Under the pieces are notes generated by a model. The model was given only the letters and a program-made list of their open reading frames with translations. It made no database searches and was not told the origin of the DNA. From assembly GCF_964355755.1 (NCBI RefSeq), contig NC_092671.1, positions 20,674,001 through 20,738,000 of the forward strand: a stretch of DNA of 64,000 nt, given 5' to 3'. Shown piece after piece: positions 55,495 to 64,000 of this stretch (position 1 is the first letter of the stretch; each line of letters opens with the position of its first letter). The DNA is from Antedon mediterranea. Lineage: Eukaryota > Echinodermata > Crinoidea > Comatulida > Antedonidae. The translations under genes were made by a program, and so were the position numbers.

Positions 55495-55826
55495 TAATGT
55501 TAAGTCCAAAAGATTTTGTGGTTTAAGTTGTAATTCCCAGTGGTTTTCCTTGTCTTTGCGAATTTTGTCGCTCCATTTGACATCGTGGTGTATTGCAATA
55601 ACTCTGAAATTTGCAATCGAGTGACCAGCTGAATTAAAATGTTCGGCTACAGGTTGATCAAGCTTTAATGTTTTAATTGCTGATCTGTGTTGTGTCATTC
55701 TCATACGGAGAGTGTTTTTTGTTTCTCCGACGTACTGTTTGCCACAAATATTACAGTATATGAGATAAATTACGTTTTTGGTTAGACAATTAATTGATTG
55801 TCTTATCCGAAAAATGCGGCCAGTTT
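55480..55826 (-). pseudogene. Penelope-like element GIY-YIG endonuclease fragment
   Basis: The minus strand reads 'GRIFRIRQSINCLTKNVIYL', 'IYCNICGKQYVGETKNTLRM', 'RMTQHRSAIKTLK' and 'AEHFNSAGHSIANFRVIAIH', which are YC..C...YVGET...LR.R...HR and ..H......I..... of the Penelope C-terminal endonuclease. The frame runs into the tRNA-like SINE head and stops there ('LAPVV'). The RT part is missing upstream, where pseudo-LTR-like repeats and (TA)n begin. Confidence 0.85.
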
Positions 55827-55829
55827 ATA

Positions 55830-56330
55830 TATATATACAGGTATATACAAACTCGATTGAATAGCGACTCTTTCTAACATTCTCGGCGTGGTACGGCGGA
55901 ACAGCACTAGTCCTCAGTTGTACGCACGCACTCCAGAGATCAAATTGATACGCCCTCATCTTTCAGTATATTTATTCACGAGGCGGGATCTCCAAAGAGA
56001 TACTTTTATATATATATAAACACAGCAGGCAAAGAACATTAATTCTAAACCGCCTGGTGATATACTGAAATTTAATTAATTAATTTGAAACGATAAAGAT
56101 GAGGAAATCTGTGAGAATGAGAAAAATGGTATTGTTCAAACTCGATTGGATAGCGACTCTTTAACATTCTCGGCGTGGTACGGCGGAACAGCAGTAGTCC
56201 TCAGTTGTACGCACGCGCACCAGAGATCAAATTGATATATATATATATCTATATTGCACTGATGAAGGGCTAGTGTTGCCCGAAAGCTCTGCTAACTTTT
56301 CTGGCTGTTTACTTTATCGTTTTGATTTAG
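55830..56330. repeat. Penelope-associated repeat cluster (pseudo-LTR pieces)
   Basis: Two copies, at 55850-55985 and 56140-56235, share AACTCGATTG.ATAGCGACTC, ATTCTCGGCGTGGTACGGCG, GTCCTCAGTTGTACGCACGC and AGAGATCAAATTGATA. Between them is a second SINE tail (56020-56118, minus). At 56259-56294 lies a hammerhead-like core: CTGATGA, stem GGGC/GCCC, GAAA, short GC-TCT-GC stem, then TA. Stem I is not evident. Confidence 0.6.
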
Positions 56331-56361
56331 CTTTTCGCTTTTTTTTGTAATTTGCCTTTGG

Positions 56362-56614
<253 letters not shown>

Positions 56615-56829
56615 ACCACCATATATATATATATTTGATTTCTGGTGCGCGTGCGTACAACTGAGGACTAGTTGTGTTCCAACCAAAGATCGTATAGCGC
56701 CACGTAGTGGCGCAAGATATGGAACTGACGCTCAAAAAATGATAATTCCATGGGCAGCCATTCCGGCAAGCGGATTACCCAGTAGGCAATGCGGCACGCC
56801 ACCAAATCAATGTAAACAAATAGGATTTA

Positions 56830-58200
56830 CATCTACGCGATAAACAGTACGACTTTATTTTATCTTTCGCGTCAAAATGAAAGAACATCTATATAAAATT
56901 CGATTATATAAATTTACTCCATTTGATATTACACTTACATATGCGTATATCACTGTCCAACCTCAAACGGCTACAGAATAAACACTGACTGTATGGAGGA
57001 CGAATTTTGTAGGCAGTCGGTTGAGGCATAGTTATAAATAGTGTCGCGGGGCGCAGCGCGATGCTACGCACTTCACGCCCAAGGTCGGCCGCGTTTGGCC
57101 TAGGCTGGGATGATGGCTTAGTTTATGTGCGAGAGAAGCATTTTTTTGGAGATGAATTGTAATAATTGCCAAATATATTGTCCAAAACTGTCTTTTTAAT
57201 TTAAAAAAAAAAAAAAAATTAATGGGCAGGGGGATGTTCTTTCCCCTGTTCGGACCCTCTCTTTCTATTTTGTGTGCTTCAGGCCTACAAAGTTATTTCA
57301 TTGCAAGGGGAATTTTACTACGATCTGCCACAACTGTAGTATACTGTACAAACATTACTAGATACAAAAACAATTGTTACATTTTTTTAATTTCAAAAAA
57401 GTAAAAGTATTAAATATTAATTTTAAAAATTCATAATCATAATTTGTTCTTTTCAACCCACTTTTATTAGCTCAACTTTCAATATTACAGACAGGATTAA
57501 AATGCAATAAAAATACTGAAAAATCTCACTTTATACAATATTAATAAATAATGATGGAATAATTAAATACACTCAATAAATAAATTACGAATGTATGGTT
57601 TTAGCCTTCTTAAATACAAGGAAAATTCTATTATTTTGATTTCTTGTATTACAAAAGAAGCCAATAGGCCTAAACAACAGTACTGATAATAACTGAATTC
57701 TGGTTATTTCCTTTCACTTAAAAGTATGAGGTGTGTGAAAATAGTGATTTTATTTGTAATCCCATAGGATACTGCTCCTTTTCAAGAATCAAAAATATAA
57801 ACTATTATTACTATTGAAATATAATTGTCCATCAGTTCTGGCCTTTGTATTTAATTCTTGTGTAAAATACCACTTTGCACTCAATCATCTATCTTCTCAA
57901 TTTTACAGTATGATGACAGACTTATATCTTTCTGAAATAGGGAAAAATATATCATTAAATTATTAGGTCACTTTTCGAACTGTTACATAATCATTTGATT
58001 ACTTATTATAGTATTTTAAAATACTATACATTTTTAAATTCAAAACAAAAGTCAATATACTATTTATTAATAATTGTAAGTATTCAAAAATGTTTACATT
58101 AATTAACTAAATATTTTTCAAATAAAGATGAAGAACAAAATAAATATGAGGATCAAATTTATAATTTAAATTTATTAAATAAAAAAAACAAACAATTCAT
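56830..58200. other. AT-rich interior of the TIR element without gene
   Basis: From about 57180 to 58200 the sequence is very AT-rich with no frame above 60 codons. A CTTTCTATTTTGTGTGCTTCAG acceptor-like sequence (plus strand, about 57262-57283) has no supported exon behind it. Confidence 0.5.
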
Positions 58201-58496
58201 TCATTCATAATAACATTTATTTCTTATCATTTCAAAGTAAACAAAATAACAATTTAAATATAAATAATTAAGAGGCAACACCCAGAAAGTAATAACATTT
58301 GGAGGTTTCCCTCCAAAAAAACTTGTGACGGGTAGCCAGTTAAGAAATTGTAATCATATTGGAGTTTAAACAAACAGAAACAAAACAAGACAAACAAACA
58401 AACATGTAAAGCAAGACAACGACAAATTAACAACAATAACAACATCCTCACGATTTTTTATTTCATTACATTTAATTATTTCTGTTAATGTTATTA

Positions 58497-58694
58497 TTAA
58501 TAAAACGCTATATTGTCTTGTACATTTTTATTAAAAATTCCTAATTCCCGAACAGCTTCAGTTTTTTTCTTAATCTTCCATCCATCCAAGCCTTGTTTGA
58601 TCCATCTATCATCAAGACGCCAATCAATATCATTCATCCTCCCAGACTTTTTTTTATTAATCATACTAACTAAACTAGGCCTAGTATTCGGCAT
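58497..58694 (-). CDS. Unrecognised 65-aa protein inside the TIR element
   Basis: It reads 'MPNTRPSLVSMINKKKSGRM', 'NDIDWRLDDRWIKQGLDGWK' and 'IKKKTEAVRELGIFNKNVQD', then five more residues. It is basic, rich in Trp/Asp/Arg, with no signal peptide or membrane segment. Upstream on the same strand a good donor (AGTG|GTAAGT at 58837) and acceptor (TTTAGTTCAG at 58760) could splice a 5' UTR exon to it, and AATAAA occurs at about 58215 downstream. The start could also be the inner Met at residue 11. The non-repetitive, protein-like composition favours a real gene, either encoded by the element or captured. Function unknown. Confidence 0.45.
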   Translation of the reverse strand: MPNTRPSLVSMINKKKSGRMNDIDWRLDDRWIKQGLDGWKIKKKTEAVRELGIFNKNVQDNIAFY

Positions 58695-58760
58695 TAAATA
58701 TGCCCAGGCCTACTACTACTAGTACTAGGCCCTAGATCGGATTGCGCAGAAACGCCTGCC

Positions 58761-58836
58761 TGAACTAAATTTAAACAACAATTTAATAATTTTGTTAATG
58801 TTTACTAACAAAAAAATATATATTCTAAAAACTTAC
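58761..58836 (-). other. Possible 5' UTR intron of the small gene
   Basis: A strong donor GTAAGT (58836-58831, minus strand) and a pyrimidine-tract acceptor ending TTCAG (58760 is the first exon base after it) are 76 bases apart. The sequence upstream of the donor contains the right inverted end with CACGTCACACGTGG (58889-58902), a possible promoter region. Inference only. Confidence 0.35.
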
Positions 58837-59124
58837 CACTACAATTTACCCAATACAACACGAGAAAACTTCCCGAACAAACAATAACACGTCACACGTG
58901 GATGTGGTTCAATGGTTTATTATACACTTCCGGGGTATGTGATCGCGTAACTTGCTTGCCGGAATGGCTGCCCATGGAATTTCACTCATGCGCAGTGTAT
59001 AAGAGATAGGAGTTCCCTATCTTGCGCCACTTCGTGGCGCTATAGTATCTTTGGTTCCAACCGTACCACGCCGAGAATGTTAAAGGGTCGTTATCAGATC
59101 GAGTTAAAGAACAATACCATGAAA

Positions 59125-59196
59125 GCCCCAGTGGTCTAATGGTTAGGGCAACTGCATATCAAGCAGACGGTCCGAGTTCGAGTCTCGGTTGGGGCG
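59125..59196 (+). tRNA. tRNA-like head of a SINE (copy 2, anticodon-like ATC)
   Basis: Same 72-base cloverleaf as 55423-55494: acceptor GCCCCAG / TTGGGGC with one G-T pair, T arm CCGAG-TTCGAGT-CTCGG, anticodon loop ATATCAA. ATC would read the Asp codon GAT, but metazoan tRNA-Asp uses GTC, which argues against a working host tRNA. The 3' flank is the SINE body. Confidence 0.6.
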
Positions 59197-59312
59197 ACTT
59201 TTTCTCATTCTCACAGATTTCCTCATCTTTATCGTTTCAAAAAATTAATTAAATAATTTTCAGTGTATCACCGGGCGGTTTGGAATTTATTTCTATGCCT
59301 GTTGTGTTTATA
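59125..59312 (+). mobile_element. tRNA-headed SINE, copy 2
   Basis: The head is followed by TTTTTCTCATTCTCACAGAT, TTTCAGTGTATCACCGGGCG and TATGCCTGTTGTGTTTATAT. It is nearly identical to copy 1. A further headless tail (TTTTTCTCATTCTCACAGAT to GTTGTGTTTATTC) lies at 59568-59682. Confidence 0.75.
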
Positions 59313-59370
59313 TATATATAAAAGTATCTCTCGAGATCCCGCTTAGTGAATAAATATACTGAATTATACC

Positions 59371-59550
59371 CCTTTCACACCAAAAGCAAAACTCCGGAGA
59401 CACTCCGGAGACACCCCGGAGTTGACGTCCCGCTGTTTGGTGTGAAAGGTAAAATCAAGCAACTCCGGAGTTTAAAACTGCGGGGTTGAACAGCTGAACA
59501 TTCTCCGGAGAGCGAACTGCGGGGACACCCCGGTGTTTTGGTGTGAAAGG
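59371..59550. mobile_element. 180-bp MITE with 'CCTTTCACACCAAAA' ends
   Basis: CCTTTCACACCAAAA and TTTTGGTGTGAAAGG are exact inverted ends. TACC stands outside both (59367-59370, 59551-59554). An internal GGTGTGAAAGGTA and several ACTCCGGAG words repeat. No ORF. Confidence 0.8.
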
Positions 59551-59690
59551 TACCAACATCAAACTCCTTTTTCTCATTCTCACAGATTTCCTCATCTTTA
59601 TCGTTTCAAAAATTAATTAAATAATTTTCAGTGTATCACCGGGCGGTTTGGAATTTATTTCTATGCCTGTTGTGTTTATTCTCTTTTGTG

Positions 59691-60555
59691 GTTAACCACC
59701 ACCTTTATTCAATTAATCTTTCATACATATTTTATTCACATTTCACTTTCGTACATTAAATTTCCGCATTCTACTTTGTTCGTTATTTTCTGATTTTTAC
59801 GGTACTCTTTTAACCTTTATAGGCTACATAGTGTTTTGATTATGAATACAAATAACCTAAAAATCCACACTTTTTTTGTGTGATATAATACATTTTAAAA
59901 TACAGTATATTTTGGAAACGTACCGTATGTCATGTCATTACATAAATACACTTCAAATATGGATGCCACTTATAGGGGAAAACATGCCTAGTGTTGCCTA
60001 CAGTTTTTTTAAGCTCAGTTAGAATTTTAATTGTATATGATGTACACGGCAATTGAGTACAATTGATTTTTTATTTGTTGACAGCTAACAGGAGTTCTTT
60101 GAACGATCTACTGCTGTTATCTAACTTTTTTAAATATATTGTTTTATTCCACAGTATGTGATTATGTCTACAATAATAAAACATGTTTTTCGTCTTTAAT
60201 GACTCCACAATTGTTACATATGTTACTATTTTCAGTTTCCAGTTATACAGTTTTAGATTTGTAGGTACATTTCTATTTAGAATTTGTAATTCAATTGAGC
60301 AAATTTCTTTTTTTCGTTTTTCACTTTTCTTTTTCAGACATCACACCACTTGATATCTTCGTTAAATACGTTTTTCCATTTAAGTATGCTTTTCGGGGGA
60401 ATAAAAACATTATTAACGAAGTTAGAATAAACATTTTTGTTGTCATCTTAATTATATTGTTGATATTGTATTCCAGATTCACATTCATATATTGGTTCAT
60501 ATTTGGCATATTATGCTTAATACTTAACCACTCTTTTATGGAATAGCTCTAGCTA
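59691..60555. other. AT-rich stretch, no gene seen
   Basis: The sequence between the SINE tail and the minus-strand LINE. Frames of 62-83 codons at 60295-60546 are AT-driven; part may be decayed C-terminal LINE sequence of the neighbouring element. Confidence 0.45.
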
Positions 60556-60559
60556 ATGA

Positions 60560-61590
60560 AACATATTGAGCTATCCATTTTTTCTTAATACGTAGTTCGC
60601 ATTTCTATAGGATCATTAGACGATTTAAAATAATTGTATCTTCAATTTGATTAAAACCTGCATCTATCCAGTTCTTAAAGAATAGTGGTTTGTTTCTATA
60701 TTTAAATATTTAATATAATTATTACCCGATAAGTTTTGCTTTATCACTTCTTCATACTTGTTAATTGTACCTTCATTATTCATATTATTAAATTCAACCC
60801 AACACTTTAGAAGATTATAATACAATGATGGTATATTACCCAAACCCATGTTATTTTTAAAATTGATATTTGATATACTCAAAATTAGTTCGTTTCCAAA
60901 TTTGTTAAAATAGTATAGTGATAATATTTTCCATCTTACGTGTTTTGTACACAGTAATTTTCTTGCCCATATCATTTTCAGAGCATTTAGGCCTATGTAT
61001 AATGCATACCTATATACTCCTTTAATCATTTTACCGATTAAAGTTTTTCTTTTAATTTTTTCCGTTTTTCCATTCCATAAAAAGTTATAGGCCTATACAA
61101 TCAATTTATTTACTTTAAAAATAACATCGTCCGATACATCGATTATACTACATTGTATTTTAGTTTAGACAAACCTAAAATGGTAACTTTGCCAAAAAAA
61201 CTAAGGTTTCTTCCTTTCCATGTATTGAGTAGCATTTCTAAGTTTGCTACCTTACTATCCCAGTTTAATTCACTGCATTTTTTTCATTATATCCCACATA
61301 AATACCCAAAATCTTAATTGGTTCATCAACCCAATTTAGAATACATGATTTTTCGATTTTGTTTATATTTTTGTCAATCCATAGGCCTATAGCGTTGGTT
61401 TTTAAAAAATTTAAATTCATACCAGACACTTTATTAAACTTACTAACAATATTTAATAAACCAATCTCTATACTTTTTTGATTTCCCACAAAAATTACAG
61501 TGTCATCTGCCAAATGTGCAATGCGAACTTCCTCACCATTATCATTGTTAGGTAGAGATATTCCCTTTAACGGACTACTTTGAAAAAAGT
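60560..61590 (-). pseudogene. Tx1/L1-like LINE, C-terminal half, minus strand
   Basis: Minus-strand frames read 'RIAHLADDTVIFVGNQKSIE' (RT motif with LADD), 'VSGMNLNFLKTNAIGLWID' (LN..KT), 'PIKILGIYVGYNEK' (LG motif), then after breaks 'MIWARKLLCTKHVRWKILSL' and 'YYFNKFGNELILSISNINFK', the L1/Tx1 C-terminal W.RLL...WK pattern. Stops and shifts make it inactive. The upstream part (GISLPNNDNGEEV) parallels the plus-strand copy at 63757-63850, so both belong to one family. Confidence 0.75.
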
Positions 61591-61785
61591 ATGCAAAAAA
61601 GTAAAAGTGTTAGCTCCGAAGAAACAGCATGAAAATGAAGGTAGGACAGAAGAAAAAACAAAGAATATTGAAAAGAGAAGTTTAAAAAAGAGAAACAAAA
61701 ACAAATAGATTAATCTTAATAATATGTATTCTAAATATTGTAATGTCCTTGCTCTTTACTCTAATCTTATGAATTTACATTGTAA

Positions 61786-62912
61786 CACTAAACGTTAGAG
61801 GAGCCAGAAATATAAATAAGCAACATAAACTGTTCCAATGGGTAAAAGATCAAAAAGTGGATATATGTCTGCCTCAGGAAAGCCATCTAACAAATGAGAT
61901 ACTTAATAAATTAAATTTTGTTAGGGAAGAAGGTGAAGCGATCCATAGTATAGGTAATTCACATAGTAGAAGAGTGTCTATACTGTTACGAAAAGGTATT
62001 GAATGCAAAATTGTTAAAAAGTTAACCGATATTGATGGAAGATATATATTTTTAATTTAAATGAAAAAGCATTGGACATTATAAATAAATATGCTCCTAA
62101 TGAAAACAAAAATAGAAGTGGGTTAATAATTAAAATAATCGACGTTTCAATACTAAAAAATAATAAAGAACCGGTAAGTGCAAGTTTGTTATGGGACCTT
62201 GTAAAAAATAAAAGAATTTTCAATTGCAAAAATAAAAACCAGAATAAAAAGAAAGAAAAATTACAAAAACAAATAAAAAACTTAAATGAAACAATTATGA
62301 ATATTCAAAATTGTGATATAACCATTAAAAATAAATTGAAAAAGAAAAGAGCTTGAAAACATTTTTAACTTAGAAGCAAAAGGCGCGCAAATTAGGTTCA
62401 GAGTAAAATGGATCGAGGAAGGCGAGCGGAATACAAAATATTTTCTTGGGTTAGAAAAATCTAAAAGTAAAAGAAACACATAAAAAGTTAAATAACTAAA
62501 GATGGGAGCTTAGCAACGAGCCCAATTGATATTTTAAAACAAGAACAAGTACAACATTTCGAAGGTTTATACGCAAATAATGTCATAAACTCTGAAAAAA
62601 ATAAGACATACCTTTGTAAATCTAATCTAATATAAACAAGCTTTCAGAAATAGAAAAAGAAAGTCGTGAAGGTTACGTCAATACTGGTGAATGTAAAAAG
62701 GCCCATTTAATGATGGAAAAAACACCAGGATCGGACGATCTAAGTGTTGAATTTTATGTTTTATATTTTTGGAATAATATTAAACATTTTATTTGCGATG
62801 CTTTAAATGAAAGTTTTAATTCTCAAGGATTATCCTTTTCTCAAAAACGAGGTGTAATCACCCTTTTGTTCAAGGATGGAGAAAGAGAAAATTTGAATAA
62901 TTGATTCGTTGG
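61786..62912 (+). pseudogene. Tx1/L1-like LINE, 5' half with internal deletion, plus strand
   Basis: It reads 'LNVRGARNINKQHKLFQWVK' and 'DICLPQESHLTNE' (AP endonuclease start with Q-E-S/T-H), then a linker 'VKWIEEGERNTKYFLGLEKS', then the RT start 'MMEKTPGSDDLSVEFYVLYF' and 'KRGVITLLFKDGERENLNN'. Most of the endonuclease is lost and several frames are broken. It ends against a MITE family A fragment. Confidence 0.78.
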
Positions 62913-62922
62913 TGGCGTTTAA

Positions 62923-63010
62923 AGATGTATTGTCCCCCTGAAAAAGTAATTCTTAACAACATTTTTTTTTAATATGCCATTTTAATGTAACATAATATAA
63001 AATGTAACAG
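62923..63010. mobile_element. MITE family A fragment
   Basis: GATGTATTGTCCCCCTGAAA, TTAACAACATTTTTT and TAATGTAACATAATA match the left 85 bases of the 1676-1985 copy. Only one end is present, between two LINE pieces. Confidence 0.75.
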
Positions 63011-64000
63011 ATCAAATGTAAGCAAACTTTCAATTGATGACTATACTAAATGTGAGGGATTATTATCAGTTGATGAATGCACAAATGCTGTTTTAAAAAT
63101 GCACCTTAATAAAAGCCCAGGATCTGATGGCTTGAGTGTTGAATTTTACAGAAAGTTTTGGGACCATATAAAAAAAATGCTGTGTACAGCTCTGAACTAT
63201 AATTATCACAACAACATACTTTCAAATTCACAAAGGAGAGGTATAATTCAATTACTTTTCAAAAGTGGACAAAGAGAGAAGTTAGAAAACTGGCGACCTA
63301 TCACACTCATTAATGTAGATTATAAGATATTAGCTCATGTTCTATCAATCAGATTACAAAAAGTAATATCAACTATTATACATTCTGAACAAAAAGGTTA
63401 CATTACTGGAAGATTTGGTGGTGAAAACATAAGACTTGTAGAAGATATACTTTATTTTACTAATATCAAAAACAAACCCGGCGCCTTAATTTTCCTCGAT
63501 TTTGCAAAAGCGTTTGATTCGGTAAACAGAAATTTAATGTTAAAAACGCTAACAAAATTTGGATTTGGTCCTTCTTTTATTAAATGGATTAAAGTAATAT
63601 ATACTGATACAGAAAGTATAATGGTAAATAATGGTTGGATGTCGGAAAGCATTAATATGGAACGTGGAATAAGACAAGGGTGTCCTTTATCGGCCTTGTT
63701 ATTCATATTGGTAGTTGAATTGATGGCCTGTAACATACGGAACAATCCCCTATGTAAAGGAATTGAATTGCCAAAAATAAATGATGAAGAATGTACTGTT
63801 AAGATAGCTCAGCTTGCAGACGATACTATCATCTTTACAAAAGATAAAAATCGTTAATCTGCTTTTTACATGAGATTGAGCTATTCTGTAGAATATCAGG
63901 TTTAAGATTGAACAAAGGAAAAACAAATGGTATGTGGATTGGTGCGAGTAAACATAATATGTCAGAACCATGTAATATTGCATGGACAAAGAAACCTGTA
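63011..64000 (+). pseudogene. Tx1/L1-like LINE reverse transcriptase, plus strand, runs off the window
   Basis: An open frame of 252 codons (63099-63857) holds 'KSPGSDGLSVEFYRKFWDHI', 'RRGIIQLLFKSGQREKLENW', 'RPITLINVDYKILAHVLSIR', 'FLDFAKAFDSVNR', 'GIRQGCPLSALLFILVVELM' and 'LADDTIIF', which are RT motifs 1-5 of the L1/Tx1 type. A frameshift follows and the frame continues 'FCRISGLRLNKGKTNGMWIG' to the edge. It is less decayed than the 61.8-62.9-kb copy. The 3' end is outside the window. Confidence 0.85.

Larger units (their letters stand above)
56683..59054. mobile_element. 2.37-kb TIR element with 6-bp target duplication, carrying a small gene
   Basis: CCAAAGATCGTATAGCGCC (56683) and GGCGCTATAGTATCTTTGG (ends 59054) are near-perfect inverted ends. 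They run on through a GCGCCACG-AGTGGCGC palindrome and, after a spacer, CCATGGGCAGCCATTCCGGC. TTCCAA is duplicated outside (56677-56682, 59055-59060). The related repeat at 55895-55925 shows the flank without the element. The only plausible gene inside is the 65-aa frame at 58497-58694. I do not recognise the superfamily. Confidence 0.85.

Noticed and set aside
60295-60546. 83-aa hydrophobic protein
   Set aside because: Composition is explained by AT-rich sequence; frames of similar length exist on both strands.

Overview
This looks like nuclear DNA of an AT-rich, repeat-laden invertebrate deuterostome. An echinoderm is my best guess. The reasons are the dispersed AGGCCTAG-type motifs, CR1-like LINEs carrying a 2A-like motif and a PHD finger (a combination reported from sea urchins), and Penelope, Tx1/L1-like and MITE families side by side. 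The species cannot be fixed from sequence alone. There are no bacterial-type operons, rRNA genes or CRISPR arrays.

The one clear host gene is separase (ESPL1-like), on the minus strand. I placed thirteen coding exons between 32886 (5') and 251 (3') by matching conserved blocks to remembered vertebrate separase and then checking AG/GT borders. All twelve exon-exon junctions keep reading frame, giving about 1,859 codons of the N-terminal superhelical (TPR/ARM-like) arm, the long disordered linker and the start of the pre-catalytic region. The catalytic His/Cys domain lies left of base 1. The first coding exon (about 60 residues) was not found with confidence; a candidate exon at 38471-38643 is doubtful because half of it is SINE-derived. 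The linker exon keeps three ExxR motifs in the place where vertebrate separase cleaves itself.

The rest is introns and flank packed with mobile DNA. From left to right: Penelope fragment (1.0-1.4 kb), MITE beside a splice donor (1.7-2.0), TA-flanked MITE (4.6-5.4), giant fold-back palindrome (5.8-7.7), hairpin and MITE (7.9-9.0), pogo-like element (10.7-12.0), two copies of a 1.4-kb repeat (12.6-15.6), an intact CR1-like LINE with a 1,115-aa ORF (20.3-24.2), LINE and SINE debris (24.2-27.3), nested DNA elements (33.6-39.0), an 82-bp tandem trimer (39.5), nested elements with long inverted repeats (42.9-46.6), a MITE with ten TGACGCA-type heptamers (48.8-49.1), a hAT-like element with an internal minisatellite (49.5-51.4), further TIR elements (51.5-54.6), a Penelope / tRNA-SINE cluster with a long (TA)n tract (55.3-56.7), a 2.37-kb TIR element carrying a small unrecognised, apparently spliced gene (56.7-59.1), and Tx1/L1-like LINE pieces (60.5-64.0).

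The most notable items are the intact LINE whose N-terminus joins a signal-peptide-like leader to a GDIETNPGP 2A-like motif and a PHD finger; the 56683-59054 element with exact inverted ends, a 6-bp target duplication and a novel small ORF; the large palindromes inside separase introns; and the SINE-LINE pair sharing a 3' hairpin tail.
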